From positions 3,968,001 through 4,032,000 of the forward strand of contig NZ_CP072453.1 in the NCBI RefSeq assembly GCF_019343475.1: a stretch of 64,000 bases of DNA. Direction: 5' to 3'. A model generated the notes under the pieces. That model had not been told where the DNA came from. It saw nothing but the letters and a program-made list of their open reading frames with translations, and did not search any database. This DNA comes from Providencia sp. R33. Its GTDB lineage: Bacteria; Pseudomonadota; Gammaproteobacteria; Enterobacterales; Enterobacteriaceae. This document shows positions 52,386 through 61,527 of the stretch, piece after piece. Both the position numbers and the translations under genes were made by a program. How positions within the stretch are numbered: the first letter of the stretch is position 1; every line of letters starts with the position of its first letter.

Positions 52386-52490
52386 CAATCGATAAATTGA
52401 CAAAATAACGTGAATTATCACCAATTAGGGCTGTTCAGTTGGACGAATAATGATTAAAGTAAATTTAGTGAATAACAATGAGGAAAATTT

Positions 52491-53105
52491 ATGCTGTATA
52501 TCTTCGATATGGGTAATGTGATTATTGATATCGACTTTAATCGTGTGTTTGATAAATGGTCTGAACTGAGCGGCACGCCAAGTGAAGAAATCAAATCGCG
52601 GTTTACTTTTGGCAATATCTTTCAATTACATGAGTGTGGAAAAATTTCAGATATAGAGTTTGCAGAGCTACTTTGTGAAGAAATGGGGATCACGCTGAGC
52701 TTTGAAGACTTTGCTGAAGGCTGGCACGCTATTTTCATTTCGTTAAGACCAGAAGTGATTGATATTATGGAACGCCTGCGTGAGCAAGGCCACCGTGTTG
52801 TCGTCTTATCGAATACCAATCGTCTACATTTAGACTACTGGCCAGAACACTACCCAGAAATTGCAGCGTCCTCCGATTTTCTTTATTTATCCCAAGATTT
52901 AGGCATGCGTAAGCCCGACCCTGAAATCTTCAAATACGTTCTGCAATCTGAAGAGTTTGAAGCGGCAGATGCAGTTTTCTTCGATGATGTAGAGGAAAAT
53001 GTCAAGGCAGCACAAGCCCTTGGTATCCATGGCGTTCATGTCGTGGATAAAGACACTGTTCCTGAATATTTCCGTACTTACGATTTTAGTGCTGAAGTTG
53101 AATAA
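52491..53105 (+). CDS. yihX: Alpha-D-glucose-1-phosphate phosphatase YihX (HAD family)
   Basis: HAD-like hydrolase, 204 aa, close to E. coli YihX, which hydrolyses glucose-1-phosphate. Motif I is FDMGNVIIDID with the nucleophilic Asp, motif II VVLSNTNR, and motifs III/IV include LGMRKPDPEIF and FFDDVEENVKAA. In E. coli rbn (yihY) lies between yihX and dtd; here it is absent. Confidence 0.94.
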   Translation: MLYIFDMGNVIIDIDFNRVFDKWSELSGTPSEEIKSRFTFGNIFQLHECGKISDIEFAELLCEEMGITLSFEDFAEGWHAIFISLRPEVIDIMERLREQGHRVVVLSNTNRLHLDYWPEHYPEIAASSDFLYLSQDLGMRKPDPEIFKYVLQSEEFEAADAVFFDDVEENVKAAQALGIHGVHVVDKDTVPEYFRTYDFSAEVE

Positions 53106-53166
53106 CATTTGATATTGATGATGGAGCAACGGATAACGTTGCTCTATCTTTTTGTGCAGAGTAATC

Positions 53167-53604
53167 ATGATTGCATTAATCCAGAGAGTCACTCATGCGA
53201 GTGTTGTTGTTGATGAAAAAACAGTTGGGCAAATAGACTCCGGTTTATTGGTTCTGCTTGGCGTCGAAAAAGACGATGACGAGCAAAAAGCTAAACGCTT
53301 ATGTGAAAAGGTACTGGGCTACCGTATTTTCAGTGATGAACAAGGGAAGATGAACCTGAATGTTCAGCAAGCGGGAGGCAGTTTACTGGTAGTCTCTCAA
53401 TTCACGTTAGCGGCAGATACCAAAAAAGGCATGAGACCCAGTTTTTCTGGGGGAGCAGAGCCTGAAAAAGCCGACAAGTTATATCAATATTTTGTGGAAC
53501 AAAGTCGTCAACAGGGTATCACGACCCAAACAGGGCAATTTGCTGCTGATATGCAAGTAAGCTTAACCAATGATGGCCCTGTGACCTTCTGGCTGCAAGT
53601 GTGA
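53167..53604 (+). CDS. dtd: D-aminoacyl-tRNA deacylase Dtd
   Basis: Removes D-amino acids (and Gly) mischarged on tRNA, 145 aa from the ATG at 53167 (MIALIQRVTHASV), the family start; five upstream codons are open but not conserved. Catalytic motifs are SQFTLAADT and the Gly-cisPro motif NDGPVTFWLQV at the C-terminus. Confidence 0.96.
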   Translation: MIALIQRVTHASVVVDEKTVGQIDSGLLVLLGVEKDDDEQKAKRLCEKVLGYRIFSDEQGKMNLNVQQAGGSLLVVSQFTLAADTKKGMRPSFSGGAEPEKADKLYQYFVEQSRQQGITTQTGQFAADMQVSLTNDGPVTFWLQV

Positions 53605-53627
53605 TTCCATTTTTAAAGGGGGAGCCG

Positions 53628-54542
53628 ATGTACCATTTACGTACACCGAAAGATGAAATTGAATTTGCGACTTACTACCACTTTCGTTGGGAAATGTTGC
53701 GAAAACCCTTCAACCAACCCCTCGGTTCTGAAAAAGATGGCTATGATTTAACCGCTCATCACCAAATGGTGGTGGATGATAAAAATCGCATTTTGGCGAT
53801 TGGCCGTTTATATATTAATGCCGATAACGAAGGCGCAATTCGTTTCCTCGCCGTGAACCCTGTTATGCAAGGTAAAGGCTTGGGTAAGTTGATTATTATG
53901 GCGCTGGAGTCGGTTGCACGGCAAGAAGGCGTAAAACGTATTGTTTCCAGCGTACGCGAAGAAGCCGTTCCTTTCTTTAATAAAATGGGGTTTGAAAATA
54001 GAGGGCAAGTTGCAGGGCAGCTTAAAACACCTGTTCGCCACTATTTGATGATCAAGCCGATTGAAACCCTAGACCAAATTCTACATCGCCCTGATTGGTG
54101 TGGTGAGTTACAGCAAGCGTGGTATAAATACATTCCGTTAAGCGAAAAAATGGGTGCTCGCATCGAGCAATATACAGGAACCCGTTTTATTACGACGATG
54201 CCAGAAGCAGGTAACCAAAACCCTCATGAAACCATTTTTGCAGGTAGCCAATTTTCACTCGCTACATTAACTGGCTGGGGGCTGATTTGGCTGTTAATGC
54301 AAGAGCACCAACTCGGTGGCGACATTGTGTTAGTGGATGCCAACATCCGCTATGGTAAGCCCGTGAGTGGTAGGCCAACGGCCATTGCAGATTTAGCGAA
54401 TATGAGTGGTGACCTCGACCGCTTAGCGCGGGGCAGTAAAGCACGCGTAAAACTAAAAGTGGAAGTGAGCAACCCAGACAACCAAATTGGTGCAGTATTC
54501 AGCGGGGTGTATATGGTGTTGCCTGTCGAGAAAACAAAGTAG
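53628..54542 (+). CDS. fabY: FabY/YiiD: GNAT and hotdog thioesterase-like fusion
   Basis: Two-domain protein, 304 aa. Residues 1-150 form a GNAT acetyltransferase domain (IRFLAVNPVMQGKGLGKLIIMALE). Residues about 155-304 form the YiiD_C hotdog domain (GTRFITTMPEAGNQNPHETIFAGSQFSLATLTGWG). A FabY homologue in Pseudomonas is an alternative beta-ketoacyl-ACP synthase starting fatty acid synthesis, and YiiD has been linked to initiation in E. coli; the exact reaction is debated. The ATG at 53628 has GGGGGAG before it; a GTG at 53601 overlapping dtd is less likely. Confidence 0.9.
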   Translation: MYHLRTPKDEIEFATYYHFRWEMLRKPFNQPLGSEKDGYDLTAHHQMVVDDKNRILAIGRLYINADNEGAIRFLAVNPVMQGKGLGKLIIMALESVARQEGVKRIVSSVREEAVPFFNKMGFENRGQVAGQLKTPVRHYLMIKPIETLDQILHRPDWCGELQQAWYKYIPLSEKMGARIEQYTGTRFITTMPEAGNQNPHETIFAGSQFSLATLTGWGLIWLLMQEHQLGGDIVLVDANIRYGKPVSGRPTAIADLANMSGDLDRLARGSKARVKLKVEVSNPDNQIGAVFSGVYMVLPVEKTK

Positions 54543-54575
54543 AACATATTATTGCTGGTTGAATAATACGAAGAG

Positions 54576-54599
54576 GGCAGGTCAAGTGACCTGCCTTTT
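54576..54599. terminator. Bidirectional terminator between fabY and yicH
   Basis: GGCAGGTCA-AG-TGACCTGCC is a 9-bp perfect stem followed by TTTT on the plus strand. It sits 33 bp after fabY and 10 bp beyond the yicH stop. Confidence 0.88.
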
Positions 54600-54608
54600 G
54601 CTTGTTCG

Positions 54609-56381
54609 CTATTGAGCCATTAAAGCAGGAACTTGTGGTGTTGCATCTTGTGGCACTGGCGTTGTTTCCATATTTGGTACGTCTTCTTGTGTTTCCACCG
54701 AAGAGGTCACAACCCCTTTTACTACCGTGCGATATAAGCGCTTACCTTGAAGTGGCATCGCCATCAGTTCGCCATTTAAACTTTTGGCGACTGAAGGTGC
54801 AAGAAAATCGCCCTGTAGTGTTGCATCAAAATCCCCGATAACTTGTGCTGGGAAACCTGACCATCCCCATTGGTTTAAATCGATTAAATCAATGTTAGTC
54901 CCAGAGGCCCGCAATAAAAACGGCACTTTTTTCGGTTCTTGTTTCACCAATACACCAATTTTACTGATCCCTCTATCGGTACTGACCGTTAAACTAGCCG
55001 CTGCAGAGGATTTTCCACTTTGACGTACTTCTAAGAACGGACGGCGGACTAAAACTTGGTTAATTGTGCCGCTATCAGCGTTGAATGTCGCCTTACCGTT
55101 CCAAATTCCCCACTGTTTTTGCTTAATGAGGTCAACATCTTCAATATTGGCGCTTAATGCCGTGAATTCGAACGGGAACTCTGGCTGGATATTCATTAAT
55201 AAAGATTGAGAGACAGTAAATTTTTTGATGGATAAGCCAGACAGCCAAGATGGCGCGGGCTCAGCAAAAAAGGTCAGCCATGTTTCTGGCAGGGTATATA
55301 AAATGCCACCTAATTTACCTTCATTAATGGTAAGAAGCTGGTCATTACGTTGCCAAGCACCACTTAAATTAAATACACCTTTGTTGTAGTAGCCTGATAA
55401 TTTATTGATGTTGAGTTTGTCTCCATCAATATTTAGGTCACCAATTAGTGTACTAAGCTGCTGATCTTTCATGACCAACTGGTCAACGTTAAAGCTAATT
55501 TTACTTTTAGGGCTTGTCCAACTGCCTCTGACCAAACTTAGCTGATCGATTTGTGTACTCAGCCCTGAAAGCGCCCAATCTTTTCCTTGAATATCAACAT
55601 TGGTTAATTCAAGGTTTTTGATTTGAATAGTTCTATCACTATTAATCGCATCAAATAATGTATCGAAATCAACATTATTTTCCCAGCCAACCTTATTCAT
55701 TGCCAAGGAGTCAATGGTTATTGCCCCATCAGTAAACACTTTACCTTCACCCGCAATATAACCGTTATTCAGGTAGGCACTTGCTTTGCTGATTTCAGTG
55801 ACTTGCTCTTGCAATTTCCCAGTCAGCGCGACATTTTTAAATGGTAATTCATTAATTTTTAACTGGTTAGCGGTAAACCGAAAATCACCATAGCCAAACG
55901 GGTGATTAACTGTTGGTTTCCATGGTGTGATCCCCCCAGTAAAGCCCGTGGCGGAAATAGTTTCATCACCTTGGTTAAGGGTTAATTGGCTATTTTCAAA
56001 TTGCAGAATACTCGCCGAAATAGGCAGTGGCGTTGATTCAGGGGATATGGTGGCGGAAAGCTCACCTTGTGTGATGACGAAGCGGTGAATTGCTGTGCCG
56101 CTGAAAATATTGCGCCAATTCACATCAACCACGATTTGGCGTGCATCTAAGGACAAATCTTTGTTTTGTGACGCTAATTTAACATCTTGGAAGATGAATT
56201 CCCCGGGATTGGAAAATTCATGGCCCATAATCCCTACATGGATATCGTAGTCAGTAAATTTGCTAAGGAATTGGCTCGAATAAGAAGCGCCCCAGCGCGT
56301 TTGTAACCCTACGTAAGCGGCGATAAACAAGAGCAGCAGTAGCAATAATGCATAGGTAACAAATTTAATTAACCATTTCAC
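54609..56381 (-). CDS. yicH: AsmA-family protein YicH
   Basis: 590-aa inner-membrane-anchored protein with one N-terminal TM (LIKFVTYALLLLLLLFIAAYVGL) and a large beta-rich periplasmic region typical of AsmA/TamB-like bridge proteins. These are thought to help phospholipid or outer-membrane assembly. It matches E. coli YicH by neighbourhood (beside xanP) and size. The C-terminal tail is Thr/Pro/Gln-rich. Function unproven in the family. Confidence 0.85.
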   Translation of the reverse strand: MKWLIKFVTYALLLLLLLFIAAYVGLQTRWGASYSSQFLSKFTDYDIHVGIMGHEFSNPGEFIFQDVKLASQNKDLSLDARQIVVDVNWRNIFSGTAIHRFVITQGELSATISPESTPLPISASILQFENSQLTLNQGDETISATGFTGGITPWKPTVNHPFGYGDFRFTANQLKINELPFKNVALTGKLQEQVTEISKASAYLNNGYIAGEGKVFTDGAITIDSLAMNKVGWENNVDFDTLFDAINSDRTIQIKNLELTNVDIQGKDWALSGLSTQIDQLSLVRGSWTSPKSKISFNVDQLVMKDQQLSTLIGDLNIDGDKLNINKLSGYYNKGVFNLSGAWQRNDQLLTINEGKLGGILYTLPETWLTFFAEPAPSWLSGLSIKKFTVSQSLLMNIQPEFPFEFTALSANIEDVDLIKQKQWGIWNGKATFNADSGTINQVLVRRPFLEVRQSGKSSAAASLTVSTDRGISKIGVLVKQEPKKVPFLLRASGTNIDLIDLNQWGWSGFPAQVIGDFDATLQGDFLAPSVAKSLNGELMAMPLQGKRLYRTVVKGVVTSSVETQEDVPNMETTPVPQDATPQVPALMAQ

Positions 56382-56452
56382 AGCTAACTGCTCCTCAAAT
56401 TTGTGGGGGAATGCGTTTAATATCGCAACAATTTAAGGATAGCATACAGAAG

Positions 56453-56481
56453 AACCGCCAGAATATTCAACTCTAGCGGTT
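56453..56481 (-). terminator. Terminator of xanP
   Basis: AACCGCCAGA / TCTAGCGGTT (10-bp stem with one wobble, 9-base loop) lies 12 bp after the xanP stop. The poor T-tract suggests modest strength. Confidence 0.6.
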
Positions 56482-56492
56482 TAGATGAAAGA

Positions 56493-57881
56493 TTATTTTT
56501 CGAGTGGGAAAACTAAATTCAGCACAATTGCTGTTAATCCACCTGCAGCAATACCAGAAGAAAACAAGGTTTTCAGCCAGTCAGGAGCAAACTGAAGAAT
56601 TAGTGGCTGCTGTGAAACGCCCATGCCAACGGCAAGGGACAGTGCGATAATCATAATGGCTCGGCGGTTAAGTGGTTCACGAGAAACAATACGCACGCCA
56701 GATGCCGCAATGGTACCAAACATCACAATGGTTGCACCGCCAAGAATGGGTTCAGGAATTTGCTGTACAAAACCCGCAACAGCAGGGAACAGGCCCAGCA
56801 AAACAAGCATTAATGCGACGATATAACCCACATAGCGGCTAGCCACACCCGTTAACTGAATAACTCCGTTGTTCTGACCAAAACAGGAATTAGGGAAAGT
56901 ATTAAATACGGCAGAAACCATTGAGTTTAAGCCATTTGCTAATACACCGCCCTTAATGCGTTTCATATAAAGTGGCCCGCGAACAGGTTGTTCAGAAACA
57001 TCAGAGGTTGCGGTGATATCACCAATGGTTTCCAAAGAGGTCACCATAAAGATTAAAATCAGTGGGACTAACAAGTTCCAATCAAATGACAGCCCGTAAT
57101 AAAAAGGCTCAGGAACGGTAATAAAGGATTGGTTTGGTTCAGTCGGTTGCGCATTTGGCAACATATCCATCCACCACGCAGCAAGGTAGCCTACCGCCAT
57201 TGCAATCACCAAAGAGGCTACGCGCAAATATGGGTTTTTTTGGCGATTGAGTAAAATAATGACCGCAAGAACGATACCCGCCAAAATCAAGTAGTCGGGG
57301 GAACCAAAGGTGTTATCACTAATTGCGCTATAGCCACCGCCAATGGAGGTTAGCCCAACTTGGATCAATGATAACCCAATAATCATCACGACCACACCTG
57401 ACACTAGTGGGGTAATGACGCGACGTGCTAAATGCAAGAAGCGAGATAAAATGACTTCAGTGAGTGCAGCGACTAATAACGTACCAAATAGTGCTGCCAT
57501 CATGGAAGGGATATCCGCTCCACCTTGCTTGAGTGCAACACCTCCCATAATTAAAGGTGCAACAAAGTTAAAACTGGTTCCTTGAATAGATAACAGCCCT
57601 GAACCAATCGGCCCCCATGCTCTAATTTGAATTAACGAAGCAACGCCAGAGGCAAATAAAGACATGCTAATAATGCGTTGGGTATCGTGTGCAGGCAAGC
57701 CAAGGGCTTGGCAGATCAGCATGGCAGGAGTGATAACAGCAACAAACATCGCGAGAAGGTGCTGCCCAGCGGCGAAGAGCGCTTGGGGAAGCGGTGGCCT
57801 ATCTTCTAATTTATAGATGAGCTCGCTCTGGGTATTTATGGTTGATTCTGTATTTTGTTTTTCAGACGTTGCTGTATTCAT
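56493..57881 (-). CDS. xanP: Xanthine permease XanP (NCS2 family)
   Basis: Proton-coupled xanthine importer, 462 aa with about 14 membrane segments, close to E. coli XanP: LEDRPPLPQALFAAGQHLLAMFVAVITPAML, LSIQGTSFNFVAPLIMGG, DITATSDVSEQPV and the NCS2 signature region NSCFGQNNGVIQLTGVASRYVG. I chose the ATG at 57881 because it aligns with the family start. An ATG at 57890 is possible, and the longer open frame to 57950 would run through a PurR-like site. Confidence 0.95.
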   Translation of the reverse strand: MNTATSEKQNTESTINTQSELIYKLEDRPPLPQALFAAGQHLLAMFVAVITPAMLICQALGLPAHDTQRIISMSLFASGVASLIQIRAWGPIGSGLLSIQGTSFNFVAPLIMGGVALKQGGADIPSMMAALFGTLLVAALTEVILSRFLHLARRVITPLVSGVVVMIIGLSLIQVGLTSIGGGYSAISDNTFGSPDYLILAGIVLAVIILLNRQKNPYLRVASLVIAMAVGYLAAWWMDMLPNAQPTEPNQSFITVPEPFYYGLSFDWNLLVPLILIFMVTSLETIGDITATSDVSEQPVRGPLYMKRIKGGVLANGLNSMVSAVFNTFPNSCFGQNNGVIQLTGVASRYVGYIVALMLVLLGLFPAVAGFVQQIPEPILGGATIVMFGTIAASGVRIVSREPLNRRAIMIIALSLAVGMGVSQQPLILQFAPDWLKTLFSSGIAAGGLTAIVLNLVFPLEK

Positions 57882-57932
57882 TGCCTTCATTTCCCACCAA
57901 CAAAAAACGCATTGTAAAGCGACTAAATTAAA

Positions 57933-57948
57933 AAGCAATCGTTTGCGC
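57933..57948 (-). promoter_or_regulatory. Candidate PurR operator upstream of xanP
   Basis: On the minus strand GCGCAAACGATTGCTT matches the PurR consensus ACGCAAACGTTTTCNT at 12 of 15 specified positions, including the CGCAAACG core. It lies about 55 bp before the xanP start, between the divergent xanP and gltS genes. Confidence 0.6.
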
Positions 57949-58117
57949 AAAATAAATATTGTAAATGGTTAAACTAAGTTCATCACATTTTTATATCTTT
58001 TAACTTGTATTTATAACAGTTTTTTTTTCTAATCTGTTCACCTGTTTTTGGCGTTTTAAGGAAGATATTAACGTCTTACTAATATTTAATAATTTTAACA
58101 ACAGACGAGGTACGTAA

Positions 58118-59332
58118 ATGTATCATCTCGATGTCTACGGGACTTTGGTAGCAGCAACACTAGTACTACTGCTTGGGCGGAAACTCGTTAAAACCGTTCC
58201 TTTTTTAGAAAAATATACAATTCCAGAGCCTGTTGCAGGCGGATTGTTAGTTGCTTTTAGTCTACTTTTGCTGAAGCAAATGTTTGACTGGAGCTTATCT
58301 TTCGACTTATCACTGCAAGAACCGATGATGTTAGCTTTCTTTGCCACCATTGGTTTAAATGCCAACCTAGCGAGTTTGAAAGCAGGTGGTAAAGCCCTGT
58401 TTATCTTTATTTTTGTGGTTGTCGGCTTATTGCTTGTTCAAAATACAGTGGGGATCGCCCTCGCTAAATTGCTGGGACTAGACCCATTAATGGGGTTACT
58501 TGCTGGTTCAATCACACTCTCTGGCGGCCATGGTACTGGTGCGGCATGGGGGAAAATCTTCTCTGAGAGCTATGGCTTTAAAAGTGCAACTGAAGTCGCA
58601 ATGGCATGTGCAACATTTGGGTTAGTCTTAGGTGGATTGATTGGCGGCCCTGTTGCACGTTTCCTAACGCGAAATATTCCAACGCCGGGTACCTTAGAAG
58701 ACGATAAAGACGTGCCAACAGCGTTTGAAAAGCCACAATCAGGCCGTATGATAAGCTCAATGGTACTGATTGAAACTATCGCTTTAATCGCTATTTGTTT
58801 ACTGGTCGGTAGCTACCTTTCGGGTTTATTAGCGGAAACGGTTTTTGCTTTACCGAAATTTGTGTGTGTTCTTTTTGTGGGTGTGATCCTCAGTAATGGT
58901 TTATCTATACTGGGTTTTTATCGGGTATTTGACCGAGCAGTTTCCGTATTAGGTAACGTTAGCTTATCGTTATTTTTAGCCATGGCATTAATGAGCTTAA
59001 AATTATGGGAATTAGCATCATTAGCAATTCCAATGATTGTCATTCTTGCGGTACAAGCGTGCGTAATGGCAGGATATGCGATTTTTGTCACTTTCCGAGT
59101 CATGGGTAAAAACTACGATGCTGCTATTTTAGCGGCAGGTCACTGTGGTTTTGGTCTTGGCGCGACGCCAACGGCGATTGCAAACATGCAAGCAGTGACA
59201 GATAGATTAGGGCCATCTCACTTAGCATTCTTAGTTGTACCAATGGTTGGTGCATTCTTTATTGATATTGTGAATGCTATTGTCATTAAATTGTATTTAA
59301 TGTTGCCCGTTTTCCCGACAATAGCGGGATAA
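58118..59332 (+). CDS. gltS: Sodium/glutamate symporter GltS
   Basis: Na+-driven glutamate uptake protein, 404 aa, two inverted five-TM repeats each with a re-entrant loop: SGGHGTGAAWG in the first and GHCGFGLGATPTAIANM in the second. Close to E. coli GltS and in the same block (xanP-gltS-recG). It can supply glutamate independently of the ABC importer at 18.8-21.3 kb. Confidence 0.96.
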   Translation: MYHLDVYGTLVAATLVLLLGRKLVKTVPFLEKYTIPEPVAGGLLVAFSLLLLKQMFDWSLSFDLSLQEPMMLAFFATIGLNANLASLKAGGKALFIFIFVVVGLLLVQNTVGIALAKLLGLDPLMGLLAGSITLSGGHGTGAAWGKIFSESYGFKSATEVAMACATFGLVLGGLIGGPVARFLTRNIPTPGTLEDDKDVPTAFEKPQSGRMISSMVLIETIALIAICLLVGSYLSGLLAETVFALPKFVCVLFVGVILSNGLSILGFYRVFDRAVSVLGNVSLSLFLAMALMSLKLWELASLAIPMIVILAVQACVMAGYAIFVTFRVMGKNYDAAILAAGHCGFGLGATPTAIANMQAVTDRLGPSHLAFLVVPMVGAFFIDIVNAIVIKLYLMLPVFPTIAG

Positions 59333-59364
59333 TTTATATTCTAATAATTGATAGTAAAACAGGT

Positions 59365-59396
59365 ATTGCCGTGAATAAGTTCACGGCAATTTTCGT
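59365..59396 (+). terminator. Terminator of gltS
   Basis: ATTGCCGTGAA-TAAG-TTCACGGCAAT is an 11-bp perfect stem with a tetraloop, then TTTCGTTT. It lies 32 bp after gltS and faces the 3' end of recG. Confidence 0.92.
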
Positions 59397-59430
59397 TTAA
59401 AGAGATGTATTCAGAAGTTTGATTATGGGA

Positions 59431-61512
59431 TTAAGCATGCCCATATTGTTCACGTTCAGGTAGCCAGCGTTCAATAATTTGTTGTGCATTTTTAGGGTAT
59501 TGCTGTTGAATATGGCGGGCAATACGTTGCACTTCTGGCAACATATACTGATCACGAAGTAAGTCTGCCACTTTAAATTCAGCATTACCTGTTTGCCTTG
59601 TCCCTAATAATTCACCCGGCCCACGAATTTCTAAGTCTTTCTGGGCGATGACGAAACCATCGTTACTATCACGTAAAACCTGTAGGCGCTGTTTTGCTGT
59701 ATGTGTTAGGGGCGTTTTGTACAAAAGAACACAGTGAGAAGCAACTGCACCACGGCCTACGCGGCCTCTTAACTGGTGAAGTTGAGCAAGACCTAAACGT
59801 TCGGGGTTATCAATGATCATTAAACTGGCATTTGGGACGTCAACCCCGACTTCAATCACGGTGGTTGCGACTAATAACTGGATTTCATTATTTTTGAATG
59901 CCGCCATAATACTTTGTTTTTCCGTAGGCTTCATTCGCCCGTGGACTAAACCCACTTTAAGTTCAGGGAGCGCAAGTGCCAACTCTTCACTGGTTACCTG
60001 AGCGGCTTGGGCTTCTAATAATTCGGAATCTTCGATGAGCGTACATACCCAATAGGCTTGGCGGCCTTCATCAATACAGGCTTGGCGTACACGTTCAATT
60101 ATATCGTTACGTCGTGTATCAGGGATGGCGACGGTCGTTACGGGCGTTCGTCCCGGTGGGAGCTCATCAATCACCGAAGTATCTAAGTCAGCATAGGCTG
60201 TCATCGCTAGTGTGCGTGGAATTGGCGTAGCGGTCATAATGAGTTGATGAGGGTGAAACCCTTGTTGTTCACCTTTTTCACGCAGAGCGAGGCGCTGGTG
60301 AACGCCAAAACGGTGTTGTTCATCAATGATCACTAAACCCAAAGCATTAAACTTTACTTGCTCCTGAAAAATGGCATGAGTACCAATCACCATCGAAACC
60401 TCACCGTTTGCGATAGCTTCTTGCTGCTGTTCCCGTGCTTTGCCTTTTTGTTTGCCCGCAAGCCAACCGACTTTGATACCCAATGGCTCGAACCATTGTT
60501 TGAAGGTATTAGCATGTTGCTCCGCTAGAATTTCAGTGGGTGCCATTAAGGCGACTTGCTTACCATTTTCAATAGCGCAGACAGCGGCTAATGCGGCGAC
60601 AAGGGTTTTTCCCGAGCCCACATCTCCTTGAATTAAACGCATCATTGGTGCATCTTTTGCAAGATCAGCTTCAATTTCCCCCACCACACGGTTTTGCGCA
60701 TTGGTCGGCGAGAAAGGCAATTGTGCGAGCAACTGTGCCTTTAGTTTTCCGCTAGAGGTTAGCCGCTGTGCATACAAACGTTCGTTGCCTGCTCGGATCG
60801 CTAACATACTTAAGTGGTGAGCTAATAATTCTTCAAGTATTAAACGCTTTTGTGCAGGGTGATGGCCTTTTTCTAGCTCACTGAGTGCCACATTCGGTGG
60901 TGGATTATGAAGGAGTCGTATTGCATCAGGCAGGCTTATCATGCCACGGCTAAGTTCTTCAGGAAGTAGCTCTTGAATCTTTCCGTTATCAAGCATGACC
61001 AGAGCTTGGTCCATCACTTTGCGTAATGTGGCTTGGCGAACGCCTTCAGTCGTAGGATAAACTGGCGTAAGGTTTTCTTGCAACGGAATGTTGCCTGTCT
61101 CTTGGGATACTTTATATTCAGGGTGAATAATTTCAGGGCCTGTATTACCTCTGCGAATTTCACCATAGGCGGTAACTTGCCGGCCTTCTGCTAAGTTATT
61201 TTTCATCGCCGCAGAGAAATTAAAAAAACGTAGTGTTAAGTTACCTGTGCCATCAGTTATGAGGCAGGTCATCATACGCTTTCGGCCAAAAACCACTTTT
61301 GTTTGGAGCACTTCACCAATAATAGTGGCGGTAGTTCCGGGTAAAAGGTCTTTGATTTGGTACAAACGGGTATGGTCTTCGTAGCGAAGGGGGAAATGAA
61401 GAAGTAGGTCTTGAACGGTGTTCAAACCGATTTTACGCATTTTTTCTGACTGGCTGGCACCTATTCCATGCAGAGAGGTCAGTGAAATGGTATCAAGTAA
61501 CCCATTATTCAT
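59431..61512 (-). CDS. recG: ATP-dependent DNA helicase RecG
   Basis: Branched-DNA helicase that remodels stalled forks and R-loops, 693 aa. The N-terminal wedge/OB domain (LLPGTTATIIGEVLQTK...) is followed by helicase motifs: Walker A GDVGSGKTLVA, motif II IDEQHRFG, motif III TATPIPRTLAM and motif VI QLRGRVGRG. The C-terminal TRG region is present. It lies 15 bp after trmH. Confidence 0.98.
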   Translation of the reverse strand: MNNGLLDTISLTSLHGIGASQSEKMRKIGLNTVQDLLLHFPLRYEDHTRLYQIKDLLPGTTATIIGEVLQTKVVFGRKRMMTCLITDGTGNLTLRFFNFSAAMKNNLAEGRQVTAYGEIRRGNTGPEIIHPEYKVSQETGNIPLQENLTPVYPTTEGVRQATLRKVMDQALVMLDNGKIQELLPEELSRGMISLPDAIRLLHNPPPNVALSELEKGHHPAQKRLILEELLAHHLSMLAIRAGNERLYAQRLTSSGKLKAQLLAQLPFSPTNAQNRVVGEIEADLAKDAPMMRLIQGDVGSGKTLVAALAAVCAIENGKQVALMAPTEILAEQHANTFKQWFEPLGIKVGWLAGKQKGKAREQQQEAIANGEVSMVIGTHAIFQEQVKFNALGLVIIDEQHRFGVHQRLALREKGEQQGFHPHQLIMTATPIPRTLAMTAYADLDTSVIDELPPGRTPVTTVAIPDTRRNDIIERVRQACIDEGRQAYWVCTLIEDSELLEAQAAQVTSEELALALPELKVGLVHGRMKPTEKQSIMAAFKNNEIQLLVATTVIEVGVDVPNASLMIIDNPERLGLAQLHQLRGRVGRGAVASHCVLLYKTPLTHTAKQRLQVLRDSNDGFVIAQKDLEIRGPGELLGTRQTGNAEFKVADLLRDQYMLPEVQRIARHIQQQYPKNAQQIIERWLPEREQYGHA

Positions 61513-61527
61513 GTTCTTTCCTTTTCC

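Noticed and set aside
4131..61512. CRISPR arrays, rRNA/tRNA genes or prophage
   Set aside because: No regularly spaced identical repeats with unique spacers, no tRNA cloverleaf or rRNA sequence, and no phage structural genes were seen. The 143-bp and 42-bp repeats have other explanations.
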